Of a DNA stretch of 64,000 nucleotides, positions 44,422 through 53,205 are shown one piece after another. Positions within the stretch are counted from its first letter, which is position 1, and every line of letters starts with the position of its first letter. Below the pieces are notes generated by a model that saw only the letters and a program-made list of their open reading frames with translations, was not told the origin of the DNA and ran no database searches. A program made the translations under genes and the position numbers. Source of the DNA: RSA9 sp036381195 (lineage in GTDB: Bacteria > Gemmatimonadota > Gemmatimonadetes > Longimicrobiales > RSA9); the NCBI GenBank assembly GCA_036381195.1, contig DASVDH010000009.1:1-64000 (forward strand), read 5' to 3'.

Positions 44422-47400
44422 CCGTTGATCGCCTCCTCGCTCACCTGGTCACCGTTCAACGCCGCGAGGATCTTCTTCCCGACCGTCTCCGCGATCCGGT
44501 CAATGTCCTTCTCCGAGCGGACGTTGAAGTTCGCGCCCGCGAAGCTGACCGCCACGCCGCCGATGTTCCGGACGCCGACGCTCAGCCGCCGGCGCGCCGC
44601 CCCGCCCGTCGCGCGGACGCCGATCCCGTCGCCCTGGAGCTTGCTCCCCCACGCATGCCGGGACGCCGCCCACGGCGCGAGGCCGGACTGCTCGTACAGC
44701 ACCTTCGCCGCCGCGAGGTTGATGTCCGGGTTCTTCAGCGCGTTCCGGGAGGTCGCGCCCGGCACGATCCCCCGGTGCAGCGGCCACATGATCTGCGTCC
44801 AGCCGGTCGCGCCGCTCGCGTTCATCGCCCCCGGATCCCCGCCGGACTCCGCCATGATGATCGCCTCGAAGATCGGCGGGAGGCCCGCCGCCCGGACCGC
44901 CTCCGCAATGCTCCCCGTCGCGCTGAACGCCGCGCCGCCACCCCGGCCGAGGTTCCGGTTGATCGTCGCCTCCAGGCCGCGTGCGTACGCATCGCCAGCC
45001 GCCGTCGAGAGCGCGCCCGGCACGCCGCCGAGCCGAGAGCGCCGCGCCCGGAGGTTGACGCTCGCGCCAGCGTTGACGCCGCCCGGCACGCGGATCCCGC
45101 CGCCACCAGCGCCCGGAGCCGTATCCGCGATGTGCACGTGGTCGTAGTGGTCGGCGACCGCGTACGCCGCCGTCCGCTGGCCGTTCTTGATCGACCACCC
45201 GAGCGGACTGTGGATCAGCTCCTCGAGCTGGCTGCCGTACTTCCGCGCCATGTCCAGCGCGAAGCGCTTCATCGCGTCCGGAGGACCGGCAAGATCGAGC
45301 GCGTTTCCGGACGCGTGGTACGAGCGGTTCCCGTAGCTCGTCACCGACCCCGGACGCAGGCCGGAGGAGACGCGCAGGCCGTAGGACGCCGCCTCGTTCG
45401 CGTACTTCCCGAGGCCGGGGTTCGCGCCCATCAGGCTCCCGCCGGACATCGCGCCAGCCGCCCGGACCCGGTGCGCGTAGCGCCCGCCCGTCCGGTCCCC
45501 GAGGCCGTCACCGATCCCGTCGCCCATCGGCCCCCGCGCGCCCGATGCCCGATCGATCGAGTTCGGACCGATGCGCCCGCCGAGCCGGCCGGACTGCCGC
45601 GCCCGCTCAGGCCCAATGCTCGTGATGTTCTCCGCGCGCTGCTGACCGCGCCGCCCGCCGGACTGCGCGCGGAACAGGGCGCGAGCCTCCCGCTCGCTAT
45701 AGCCCATATCCCGCAGCGCGCCGATCGCGACGCTCCGCAGGCGCTGCCACTCCTCCGACGCCTCGTCAACGCCGCGCCGCGCCGCCGACGCGATCGCCGA
45801 CCGGATCCGCCCCCACTCCTTCTCCGTCCCGACGTAGATCCGCCCGTTGATCGTCGCGATCCGCCGAGCCATGCCGTCGAAGCGGTTGATGATGCTCCGC
45901 TCGAGGTCGCCGACCTCGTCCTTGAGGCGATCGTTGCCGCGCGCCATCTCCCGCGCCCACTCCAGCTGCGCCGTCGCGAGGCCGCGCGCCCCGTGCGGAC
46001 CCATCTTCGCGAGCTGCTGCCGCGTCTCCCGGATCGTCCGCCCGAACTCCGCCTCCGCGTTCGGGCCACCCGGCCGGCGGACCCGCCGCTCGTAGCCCTC
46101 CTGCAGCTCCCCGCCGATCCGCGCGCCACGGGACCGCGCCTCCTCCGCCCGCTGCGAGCGCAGGTCCCGCGCCATCTGCTTGCGGACCGCAATCTCCTCG
46201 CGGAACGCCGTTTGTACGTCGCGGATTCGGCGGGAGCGCTCCGCGCCCGAGCCGAAGTCGGCACTATCATCGCCCCGGACCCCCCGGACACCCCAGCCCG
46301 CCTCCTCCAGGCGACGGATGTCCCCCCGCAAGCCAGCGAGGCTCGAGCCGCGCGACAGCTTCCCAATCTCGTCCTGCGCGTACGCCGAGGCCCGATCATC
46401 AAGCTGCCCGGCGGTCAGTGGACGGTTGATCAGGCCGAGAGTCGCGCCGCTCGCCGCGTTCTGTAGCCGCCCCCCGATCCCGCCCTCGTAGGCGAGGAAG
46501 TCCAGCGCGCCCATGATCCCCGCGACCGGCAGGTACGCCCGCGCCGCGCCGCCGAGCGCGCCCGCGCCGAGTCCGGCGAGATTCGTCGCGCCAAGACCCG
46601 CCGCCGCCGATGACAGCCGCCCGTAGCCGAAGCTTCGCGCCGTCCCGTACGTCCCGGCGATCCCCGCCATGCCGCCACGGATCCCGCGCCCGTACATGCC
46701 CGGCACCGCGCCACGACCGAACCCGCGCCCGGCAATGGCCCCGGCCCCCGCCGCCGCGCCAACGCCACCCGCGCCGCCACCACCGCGCCCGCTAGCGCCA
46801 CCCCGCGCCCCCCGGTAAGCCCCGTACGCGAGGGTGCCGACCCCCGGCGTCATCAGGCCGAGGCTGCCGACGAGGTCAACGAGCGCCGAGAAGCGGTCAA
46901 GCAGCGGGCCGAGATCATCACCGAGACGGCCCAACGCCTCGACAATCTCCCAGACCGCCGAGGCGAGCTGCTTCGCCGAGTCGACCGACCGCGCGAAGAA
47001 CTCCCGGACCTCCTCCGGATGCCGCTCGATCCACAGCTCCCAGCGGCGGAACTGCGCGCTGAGGTCATCGACCGCCCGCTGTCCCTCCGGAGCGCCCGTC
47101 CCGAGGAGCGCGCCGAGCAGACCGCCGGTCCGGCCCGCGAGCCGCCCCCAGCTCCGCAGCTGATCAAACATCCGCTCGATGCTCCGCCGCGTCTCGGAGA
47201 TATCCCGCGTCCCCGTCGCCCAGCCGCGCGTCCACCGCTCGAGCCACTCCATCGACTCCCGGAAGAACGGCCGGCCCGCCTGGACGACGTTCAGGAACGC
47301 CTCCATGCCGTACTGAGTCCCGACGCGGACGCTGCCCAGGTTCTCGTCGAAGATCCCCGCGCCCATCCGGATCCCGCGCTGACCCATGCCGCCGCCGAGC

Positions 47401-48455
47401 CAGCTCCCGAACGCGTTGCCCTCTCGCGCGAGCGCCCCCGTCACGCGCTCGCTGCCGCGCGCCGCCGTCCCGAGCAGTTCGTTCCCGGTCCGGATCCCCC
47501 CAGCGAGCATCGAGACGTAGTTGCGTGCCGCCGGACGGCTCTCCCGCGTCCACCGGGCACGGATCGCGTCCGTCATCCGCATCAGCTCGCGCGTGCCCTC
47601 CGGAGCCGCCGCCATCGCCTGGTCAAGCTCGCGCTTCGCCCGCGCCGCCTCCTTGCTCGTCCGCCCGTAGTCCGCCACCACGTCGCGGAACTTCGCCATC
47701 GCCTCATGCGCCTCGGTGATCTGCCCCTGCGCCGCCCGTCCGCCGAGGATGCCGAGGCCGACGCCGCCCGCGAGGCCCGCCGCGCCGACCATGCCGAGCG
47801 CGCCCGCGCCGAGGAGGCCCGAACCCGCCGAGCCGATGATCGCGCCGGCCGCGCCGCCGCCGCGCACGACCGTCGGGAGGAGCAGGCCCGCGCCGAGCAT
47901 CAGCGCACGCGGCGAGACGCTAAGCGGGCCGAAGTCAATCGAGCGGACCAGGCCCCCCTGGCCACCGCCGCCCCGGAAGCCGCCGCCACCCCCGCCGCCG
48001 CCGATCCCCCCGCCGCCGACGCGCGGAGTCGCGGACGCCCGCCCGAGCGAGTTGATCCGGGAGTGGAGCACCTCGACCTGCGCGATCGCCGCCGTGATCC
48101 CGTCCACGTCGATCTGCGGGCTGACGCGCTTCGCGCCGAGCATGTCCATCTTCGCCGCAAGCACGTCGATCGCGCGGCCCTGCCGGTCCGCCTCCCGCCG
48201 GACGACCTGCGTCGTCGCGACCCACTCCCGCTGGACGCGCTCCATGTCATCGATCACGCCACGGCGGAAGTCGCCCATCTCGCGGGCGTAGTCGCGCAGG
48301 CGCTGCCGATCCTGCTGGTCGCCCAGCCGGTCCATCTCCCGGCCGAGCCGGTCCATCTGCTCCTGCGTCCGGATGCCCTGGCGCTCAAGGTCCCGGAGGA
48401 CCCGGAGCGCCGGAGCGTCCAGCTCATACCGACCGCGAACGGTTCCCACGGGCAT
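44418..48455 (-). CDS. Tape measure protein with peptidase M15-like and lytic transglycosylase domains
   Basis: The 1345-residue protein sets tail length and opens the cell wall at infection. Residues 1-130 are a coiled coil. A Gly/Ala-rich hydrophobic region follows (about 185-245, LMLGAGLLLPTVVRGGGAAG). About 1005-1108 resembles a DD-peptidase of the M15 type (GLRVSSGLRPGSVTSYGNRS, YHASGNALDLAG, YDHVHIAD with HxxxxxxxD and HxH). About 1173-1272 is an SLT domain (PPIFEAIIMAESGGDPGAMN, ASGATGWTQIMWPL) with catalytic Glu in AESGG. Residues about 525-680 are again Gly/Ala-rich and may span the membrane. Confidence 0.93.
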   Translation of the reverse strand: MPVGTVRGRYELDAPALRVLRDLERQGIRTQEQMDRLGREMDRLGDQQDRQRLRDYAREMGDFRRGVIDDMERVQREWVATTQVVRREADRQGRAIDVLAAKMDMLGAKRVSPQIDVDGITAAIAQVEVLHSRINSLGRASATPRVGGGGIGGGGGGGGFRGGGGQGGLVRSIDFGPLSVSPRALMLGAGLLLPTVVRGGGAAGAIIGSAGSGLLGAGALGMVGAAGLAGGVGLGILGGRAAQGQITEAHEAMAKFRDVVADYGRTSKEAARAKRELDQAMAAAPEGTRELMRMTDAIRARWTRESRPAARNYVSMLAGGIRTGNELLGTAARGSERVTGALAREGNAFGSWLGGGMGQRGIRMGAGIFDENLGSVRVGTQYGMEAFLNVVQAGRPFFRESMEWLERWTRGWATGTRDISETRRSIERMFDQLRSWGRLAGRTGGLLGALLGTGAPEGQRAVDDLSAQFRRWELWIERHPEEVREFFARSVDSAKQLASAVWEIVEALGRLGDDLGPLLDRFSALVDLVGSLGLMTPGVGTLAYGAYRGARGGASGRGGGGAGGVGAAAGAGAIAGRGFGRGAVPGMYGRGIRGGMAGIAGTYGTARSFGYGRLSSAAAGLGATNLAGLGAGALGGAARAYLPVAGIMGALDFLAYEGGIGGRLQNAASGATLGLINRPLTAGQLDDRASAYAQDEIGKLSRGSSLAGLRGDIRRLEEAGWGVRGVRGDDSADFGSGAERSRRIRDVQTAFREEIAVRKQMARDLRSQRAEEARSRGARIGGELQEGYERRVRRPGGPNAEAEFGRTIRETRQQLAKMGPHGARGLATAQLEWAREMARGNDRLKDEVGDLERSIINRFDGMARRIATINGRIYVGTEKEWGRIRSAIASAARRGVDEASEEWQRLRSVAIGALRDMGYSEREARALFRAQSGGRRGQQRAENITSIGPERARQSGRLGGRIGPNSIDRASGARGPMGDGIGDGLGDRTGGRYAHRVRAAGAMSGGSLMGANPGLGKYANEAASYGLRVSSGLRPGSVTSYGNRSYHASGNALDLAGPPDAMKRFALDMARKYGSQLEELIHSPLGWSIKNGQRTAAYAVADHYDHVHIADTAPGAGGGGIRVPGGVNAGASVNLRARRSRLGGVPGALSTAAGDAYARGLEATINRNLGRGGGAAFSATGSIAEAVRAAGLPPIFEAIIMAESGGDPGAMNASGATGWTQIMWPLHRGIVPGATSRNALKNPDINLAAAKVLYEQSGLAPWAASRHAWGSKLQGDGIGVRATGGAARRRLSVGVRNIGGVAVSFAGANFNVRSEKDIDRIAETVGKKILAALNGDQVSEEAING

Positions 48456-48456
48456 G

Positions 48457-48594
48457 TCAGCGACCCTCCCGCTTGATCGGCAGGTTGGGGACGATCTGCG
48501 CGCGCCCCGTCCGGCTCCGCGTCAGGCCGAGAGCGAAGCAGCCCTCGCCGTCGACGAAGCCCGCAAACCACGCACCATCACGTCCGACAGGCAC
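48457..48594 (-). CDS. Truncated LAGLIDADG homing endonuclease-like protein, 45 aa
   Basis: GTG at 48594 shares a base with the TAG of the frameshifted chaperone frame, and the TGA at 48457 lies two bases before the tape-measure ATG. The product (MPVGRDGAWFAGFVDGEGCF, ALGLTRSRTGRAQIVPNLPI) has the first LAGLIDADG helix (WFAGFVDGEGCF) and the strand after it, then stops. Full enzymes are 150 residues or more. It is a remnant, or a small peptide kept for coupling. Confidence 0.65.
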   Translation of the reverse strand: MPVGRDGAWFAGFVDGEGCFALGLTRSRTGRAQIVPNLPIKREGR

Positions 48595-48818
48595 TAGTCC
48601 TCGTCCTTCCCCTTGCTAAGCGCCTCGACGAGCTGATACGCCGCCTGCTCGCGCTCAGCTGCCGCGTACGCGAACGCGGTCAGCACGGCGTGATGCCTAG
48701 ACGGCCACATCGGCTCCCCCTCGCGCGCAGGACGCCCGAAGTACGCCTCGAACGGGTCGACGCCCCGGAAGCGCCACTGCGCGTAGAGGAGGAACGTCTC
48801 ACCGCCTAGCTCGAGGAG
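48594..48818 (-). CDS. Frameshift extension of the tail assembly chaperone (G-T-like), 74 codons
   Basis: This frame has no own start but continues the 49378-48806 gene after a -1 shift at 48818-48824. It encodes LLELGGETFLLYAQWRFRGV, DPFEAYFGRP, HHAVLTAFAYAAAEREQAAY and a charged end. In lambda and many other phages the -1 product (gpG-T) binds the tape measure through the T part, while the shorter gpG binds tail tube subunits. The place right before the tape measure is canonical. Confidence 0.78.
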   Translation of the reverse strand, partial: LLELGGETFLLYAQWRFRGVDPFEAYFGRPAREGEPMWPSRHHAVLTAFAYAAAEREQAAYQLVEALSKGKDED

Positions 48819-49378
48819 TTTCCCACTGCCGCCACCAGCGACCGCTGCGCGCTCCCGACGCGATCCGAGGAGTACGCCGCGAGCTGCCGGACCTCGCGCT
48901 CGATGCCCTGGAGGATGCCCGGCTGGTACTTGAACCGGGTCGCGATGCCCGCGACCGCGCCGGCGGGATGGTTGCCGACCAGCTCCGGCACCGTGACCTT
49001 CCGGCCCGTCTCGTCGGTGACGTACTCGACTGCCTCGTTGAAGACCGCCGCGTTGTACTGGAGGACGTTGAGCTTGCTGAACGGCCCGTCGCCGATCCGG
49101 TGCTCCTCCTCCAGCGCCTCGAGCCGCGCGCCGTCGACCTGGTGGATGTGCGCGCTCATGTCCTTCAGGCCGTCCGGCGTCTCGAACTTGAACGGCACGT
49201 CGTGCTCGAGCCGGGTCGTCGCCCCGAGCAGCCAGTCGAGCGCGGACTTCTCCTCGACGATCGCCTTCGTGTTCCCCTGCGACGCCTCGATGACGGACGG
49301 CGGAGCGTCCTGCGGGAGGCCCGGAACGCCGTGGCCCTCCGGCTCAGGCGTGGACTGGTTCTGCGCTGCGGCTTCCAT
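48806..49378 (-). CDS. Tail assembly chaperone (G-like), 190 aa
   Basis: The gene lies between the tube and tape-measure genes. ATASQ-free N-terminus is acidic and Pro-rich (NQSTPEPEGHGVPGLPQDAP). The core has WLLGATTRLEHDVPFKFETP, LEALEEEHRIGDGPFSKLNV, VFNEAVEYVTDETGRKVTVP and GIATRFKYQPGILQGIEREV. The last codons before the stop (AVGNSSS) hold the slippery heptamer GGGAAAC. It is expected to make two products, this one and a 74-codon extension. Confidence 0.78.
   Translation of the reverse strand: MEAAAQNQSTPEPEGHGVPGLPQDAPPSVIEASQGNTKAIVEEKSALDWLLGATTRLEHDVPFKFETPDGLKDMSAHIHQVDGARLEALEEEHRIGDGPFSKLNVLQYNAAVFNEAVEYVTDETGRKVTVPELVGNHPAGAVAGIATRFKYQPGILQGIEREVRQLAAYSSDRVGSAQRSLVAAVGNSSS
48818..48824 (-). 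promoter_or_regulatory. Programmed -1 ribosomal frameshift site, G GGA AAC
   Basis: On the minus strand the zero-frame codons are GTG GGA AAC, giving the canonical X XXY YYZ heptamer G-GGA-AAC ten bases before the zero-frame TAG. Slipping back one base enters the open frame that ends at 48594. Lambda uses the close variant G-GGA-AAG at the same place in its G/T genes. A stimulatory hairpin was not resolved by eye. Confidence 0.78.
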
Positions 49379-49664
49379 CGCGATCCTCCTCTGGATCTTC
49401 GGTGGCCGGGGCCGTGACGCGAGCCTCGGTCGGCGTAGTTCCGCCGAGGCCGGAGGTCTGGTCCCCGTTCTTGATGATGCGGGCGAGCAAGCGCTCGATC
49501 CCGTAGAGCCGGACCACTCGGTCCAGCAAGCTCTCTCCGACGCGGTGCTTCGCCTGCACCGCCGTCATCTCGGCGAGAAGCTGGCGCGTCCCCCACCCGG
49601 AGGGACGCGCCGCGATCTTCTCGGCGAGGTCATGCCAAGCCGACTCGTAGTCGACCGTGGCCAT
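49344..49664 (-). CDS. Hypothetical tail-region protein, 106 aa
   Basis: The first 75 residues are helical (YESAWHDLAEKIAARPSGWG, LLAEMTAVQAKHRVGESLLD, RVVRLYGIERLLARI). The end is acidic and disordered (ATEDPEEDRDGSRSAEPVHA). It overlaps the chaperone start by 35 bases and follows the tube gene by 15 bases. It may be another tail-assembly factor. The family is not recognised. Confidence 0.6.
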   Translation of the reverse strand: MATVDYESAWHDLAEKIAARPSGWGTRQLLAEMTAVQAKHRVGESLLDRVVRLYGIERLLARIIKNGDQTSGLGGTTPTEARVTAPATEDPEEDRDGSRSAEPVHA

Positions 49665-49679
49665 GCGGCCCCGCCTCCG

Positions 49680-50192
49680 CTACGCCGACTCGGCGTAGAC
49701 CGCGACCCCGTTCGCGGTGTACTCGAACGCGTGGAGCGGCCGAGCCTCCTCGAACTGGAACTCGACATCCCTCTCGAGGATGTTGTTCCCCTGGTCGTGG
49801 CCCCCGTCGTAGCCGAAGATCGTGCAGTTGACGAGGACCCACTGCGAGTAGTCGGCCGCGCCGATGTCATCGATCTTCTCGACGATGTTGAACGTCGGGA
49901 AGACCGCGCTCGTGCGGTCGCCCTCGCGGCGGGCCTTGAACCAGCGGTAGACGAACAGCCGCCAGCGGTCGTCCACGTCGTGGTAGCGGAACGAGCCACG
50001 GCCCGCCTCGCCACCCGGCTTGCTGCCGTCGCGCCACGTGCCGGGGATCGGGACGGTGATGTTCTCCGCCGTCTCCCCCCACGTGAGCGAGGCAATCTCG
50101 CCGTGCATGTTCGGCCCGATCCAGACCTGGCCGGCGCGACCGGAGCGCCGCTGGTGGGCCTTCAGATTCGCGGTCGGTCCCGGAAACGGCAT
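49680..50192 (-). CDS. Tail tube protein, XkdM-like
   Basis: The 170-residue product lies directly after the sheath gene, the canonical position for the tube. GEIASLTWGETAENITVPIP, GRGSFRYHDVDDRWRLFVYR, AVFPTFNIVEKIDDIGAADY and LERDVEFQFEEARPLHAFE fit XkdM/DUF2001 tube proteins of PBSX-like myophages. The tube forms the inner channel that the sheath drives into the cell. Confidence 0.82.
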   Translation of the reverse strand: MPFPGPTANLKAHQRRSGRAGQVWIGPNMHGEIASLTWGETAENITVPIPGTWRDGSKPGGEAGRGSFRYHDVDDRWRLFVYRWFKARREGDRTSAVFPTFNIVEKIDDIGAADYSQWVLVNCTIFGYDGGHDQGNNILERDVEFQFEEARPLHAFEYTANGVAVYAESA

Positions 50193-51655
50193 CAGCGGAC
50201 CCTCCCCTGGCCGACGAGGTACTTGACGGTTCGAGTCGGCTTGAAGCCGAACTCATACGGGATCGTGCTGTCGTCCCCGCCCGGACCGGACGGATGGACG
50301 TAGACCTGGATCCCGGCAGGCTCGATGAGGTTGTCGGCGACGTACTCGTTGATGACGTTCGTGACCTCCACCTGGACCGCATCGCGCGTGTCCTGGGTGT
50401 TCGTCACGTCGCCGACGATGCGCTCGTCGCCCCACTTGGTGATGCGCCGCTGGATCGTGTCCAGCAGCCCGATGATGCGCGGCTCCGAGAACAGCTCGTA
50501 CGGCTTCCCCGCGACGTTCCGCGCGTTGAACGTCGTCACGCCCTCCGCGATCGCCAGCTCGCTCTCCGCGCGGTTGACCCGCTTGAACGAGGTGACGCCG
50601 CCGTTGCGGAGCGCGACGAGTTCCTGGTAGTCCGGGAGCGTGTCGCCGACCGGCGAGAGGCCCCCGAAGTCCGCGTTCGTCAGCGACGACTTCAGGCCGC
50701 GCGCCGCGAGGACGCCGGCCGCACGCGGCGCGAGCTGCGCCGTGCTCAGATCCTTCCCGAGCATGTCGTCGTGGTAGACGCCGACGCCGAGCCGGATCAG
50801 GTGCTCATCCCGCGCGAGCGCCGCGTCCGCGATCGCCGCGTCGACCGTCTCGTCCGCCGCGCCGCCGAAGACGCCGCGCATCGGGAGCATGTTCTGCGCC
50901 ATCGTCTGCAGCCACGCCCGCAGCTGCGCCTTGATCCCGACGTCGACGAGGTTGAACGGGGAGAAGATCCCCGCCTCCGCGAACTCGAGCGCCGTCTGCG
51001 CGGACAGCCACTCCGCCGCCGTCAGCACGTCGCCGTTATTCCCCCCGCCCAGCGGGAAGGTGCCGTGCGCGAGCGCGACCCCCGTCGCCGGAGACGCCGC
51101 CGTGACCCACGCGGACGGACGAGCGTTGATCGCCGCCGCGAGCGCCGCCACGTCCCCCTCTGGGTACGTGTACCGCTCGATCGTTGCGCCCTGGAAGAGC
51201 ACCCGGAGCCGGTCGTTGCCCGCCGACGCCGGATCGTCCTCGTGGACGACCGAGATGTCGTTGCCGCGCGTCCCCTTGTAGATCGCGGTCAGGACCAGCG
51301 AGTCCGCCGCCGCCGTGTTGTCGAGCGTGGCGGTGGCCTCCGCCGCCGCGCCCGTCGCCATGCGGTACGGGATCACGCCGCCCGCGCCGCCGCCGCCCGT
51401 GACGCCCATGCCGAGAAGCGCCCCGGCGATCGCGTCATGCCCCGGCGTATCGCCGTTGCCGAACTTCCCGACGAACTGCGGGTAGTTCAGGACGACCGAC
51501 TCGCGAAGCGGGACCTCGGATCCCATCGGACCCCAGTCGTGGACGATCGGGATGACGACGACCTCACCGAACGTCGGCGGGATCGTGCGCGACTCCTCAC
51601 CGAGCCAGTGGAGGACGGACGCCGGAAGCTCCGGCTTCGGGACGAGGACCGTCAT
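50192..51655 (-). CDS. Tail sheath protein, XkdK-like
   Basis: The 487-residue product has the sheath plan: N-terminal TFGEVVVIPIVHDWGPMGSE and LNYPQFVGKFGNGDTPGHDA, middle KGTRGNDISVVHEDDPASAG, then the C-terminal core GVTTFNARNVAGKPYELFSE, IIGLLDTIQRRITKWGDERI and VYVHPSGPGGDDSTIPYEFG. Its contraction pushes the tube through the host envelope. It shares one base with the tube gene and overlaps the gene upstream by four bases. Confidence 0.92.
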   Translation of the reverse strand: MTVLVPKPELPASVLHWLGEESRTIPPTFGEVVVIPIVHDWGPMGSEVPLRESVVLNYPQFVGKFGNGDTPGHDAIAGALLGMGVTGGGGAGGVIPYRMATGAAAEATATLDNTAAADSLVLTAIYKGTRGNDISVVHEDDPASAGNDRLRVLFQGATIERYTYPEGDVAALAAAINARPSAWVTAASPATGVALAHGTFPLGGGNNGDVLTAAEWLSAQTALEFAEAGIFSPFNLVDVGIKAQLRAWLQTMAQNMLPMRGVFGGAADETVDAAIADAALARDEHLIRLGVGVYHDDMLGKDLSTAQLAPRAAGVLAARGLKSSLTNADFGGLSPVGDTLPDYQELVALRNGGVTSFKRVNRAESELAIAEGVTTFNARNVAGKPYELFSEPRIIGLLDTIQRRITKWGDERIVGDVTNTQDTRDAVQVEVTNVINEYVADNLIEPAGIQVYVHPSGPGGDDSTIPYEFGFKPTRTVKYLVGQGRVR

Positions 51656-51921
51656 GCGGCACCATCCAGCGGCTCGATCTTCACGGACGTGTGCTCGCGG
51701 ACCAGCTCAGAGGCTTCCGCGAGGATGAACGTCTTGCGGGACGCCGGCGCGCGGCCGAGCGCTCCCTGGACGATCAGCGGGTTGACCTTCAGAAGGGACC
51801 GGGCACCCTCGACCAGCTGGTCGCGGTCGTACCGGGCCTCCTCCACGGGGTTCTCGGCGGTCGGCTTCTGCTGTTCGGCGTCAGCCTTGCGCGGAGTCTT
51901 CGGACGCGTCTCCTCGGACAT
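51652..51921 (-). CDS. Small hypothetical protein before the sheath, 89 aa
   Basis: The N-terminal 30 residues are Lys/Glu/Pro-rich and disordered. The rest (DQLVEGARSLLKVNPLIVQG, ALGRAPASRKTFILAEASEL) looks like a compact helical fold, with VREHTSVKIEPL at the end. Similar small proteins (XkdJ/YqbJ neighbourhood) precede sheath genes in PBSX-like phages. No function is known. Confidence 0.6.
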   Translation of the reverse strand: MSEETRPKTPRKADAEQQKPTAENPVEEARYDRDQLVEGARSLLKVNPLIVQGALGRAPASRKTFILAEASELVREHTSVKIEPLDGAA

Positions 51922-51962
51922 TGGGACGGATCGTAAGTCCGCCCCGAGAGTGAAACCTCAGC

Positions 51963-52613
51963 TCAGCCGACTTCTCCGTAGCCGATCGGGATGAACTCCC
52001 CCGGCATGTCCGTCACGACCGGCGCGACCGGCCCGGCGCGACCCGGACGCTCCCACGTCACGGTCAGCTCGCAGATCACAGCCCACCTGCGCGCATCCTC
52101 CGGATCCTGAATCGCCCGCGTGCTGTAGCCCTCCGCCCACAGCCAGTCATGCGGATCCGCCGGACCCTGCCGCGCCGCCGCCGGACCGACCGTCGCCGCG
52201 CCGCTGTAGTCATACAGCGGGATCCGCTCCGGCCCGCAGCGCGGCCGGCCGGACGGGAGCGGCGGCAGGTCCAGGCCGAACCGGAACACGTCATAGACGA
52301 GGCCCGCGAGCTGGCGCGCGTTCCGCTCCGCGACCCTCGGGTGAAGCAGCGCGCCGTCCTCGCCGTGCATCTCCGGCCAGAGGCTCACCGTAATCGGCGC
52401 GCCCTCGACGACGTTCCCCTGGCCGACCGCGATGCGACTCCGGCCCTCCCGCGCGACCCGGCCCATCTCGAGCAGGCCGACCGGACGCTGATCGTCCCGG
52501 ACGTTCTCGCTCTGGAACGCGAGCCGCCACCGCTTCGTCGGGTCTACGGTCGGGAGCGCCTGCGAGAGGTACCGCCGGACCGACCGCTGAACGTCATCAG
52601 GCTGCCACGCCAT
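51963..52613 (-). CDS. Probable tail terminator/completion protein, 216 aa
   Basis: The gene lies between the HK97 gp10-like neck gene and the sheath, the usual place of the tail terminator. MAWQPDDVQRSVRRYLSQAL, AGLVYDVFRFGLDLPPLPSG, RRWAVICELTVTWERPGRAG give an alpha/beta pattern compatible with terminators. Two inserts with Pro/Arg-rich loops make it longer than usual. The assignment rests mainly on order. Confidence 0.6.
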   Translation of the reverse strand: MAWQPDDVQRSVRRYLSQALPTVDPTKRWRLAFQSENVRDDQRPVGLLEMGRVAREGRSRIAVGQGNVVEGAPITVSLWPEMHGEDGALLHPRVAERNARQLAGLVYDVFRFGLDLPPLPSGRPRCGPERIPLYDYSGAATVGPAAARQGPADPHDWLWAEGYSTRAIQDPEDARRWAVICELTVTWERPGRAGPVAPVVTDMPGEFIPIGYGEVG

Positions 52614-52614
52614 G

Positions 52615-53205
52615 TCAGCGCCACAGCTCCGTCGTCTCGCGCGCCCAGACCTCCATCTCGGCCTCCCCGACCGTCTGCCACGTAACCTCCGCCTCCGCGA
52701 GCGAGTCCCGCATCATGTGGACGCCCTGCGTACCCGGATGCTGGACCTCACGCGCGAAGCGCGGCTGCCCTCCCGGCCCGATCCACATAAGGGCTGCCTG
52801 CGGGTCCGTCCCAGCACGTCGCGGCTTCCCCGTCGTCCGGACGGACGCCGCCGCGCGGTCCGGAGACGGCTTGATCAGGTGCGGACGCGTCGGCCACTCA
52901 ACGTGCGGGGCCACCGGGTCCTCCGTGTACGAGTCGATCCCGAACACGGGCGCGCCGCGCGGCCCCGTCGGATCGAACTCGACCTCCCCCGTCAGCCAGC
53001 TGTCCCGGAGCGTCCCCGCCTTCCGACCCCGCCGCCCCTCGAACGCCGTCTTCGCCACGCCCGCTGGCGGATCCGCGACCGGGCTGCGATCCGCCGCGCC
53101 CTCCGTGATCGCCTCACCCGTCCGCGCGACCGTCCGCCGCGCCGCATTGAGCATCGGGGCCTGCGGGAACAGGTCGCCGAGCTTCGTCTCCTGGATCAGC
53201 GGCAA
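52615..53205 (-). CDS. Neck/minor head protein, HK97 gp10-like, 196 aa
   Basis: RTVARTGEAITEGAADRSPV, GTLRDSWLTGEVEFDPTGPR, VFGIDSYTEDPVAPHVEWPT, RPHLIKPSP and FAREVQHPGTQGVHMMRDSL match the HK97 gp10 pattern, in which PHxIxP and the HPGT(q)-F/M turn are typical. Such proteins complete the head-tail joint. The order connector, completion, gp10, terminator is standard. Confidence 0.75.
   Translation of the reverse strand: MPLIQETKLGDLFPQAPMLNAARRTVARTGEAITEGAADRSPVADPPAGVAKTAFEGRRGRKAGTLRDSWLTGEVEFDPTGPRGAPVFGIDSYTEDPVAPHVEWPTRPHLIKPSPDRAAASVRTTGKPRRAGTDPQAALMWIGPGGQPRFAREVQHPGTQGVHMMRDSLAEAEVTWQTVGEAEMEVWARETTELWR

Noticed and set aside
48903..50303. Long plus-strand frame (466 aa) opposite tube and chaperone genes
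   Set aside because: It is Arg/Pro/Val-rich with no motif, and lies opposite well-recognised genes. Very high G+C makes such antisense frames common.
50294..51994. Plus-strand frame of 566 aa opposite the sheath gene
   Set aside because: The composition is that of a shadow frame (Arg/Asp/Val runs), and the opposite strand encodes a clear sheath protein.
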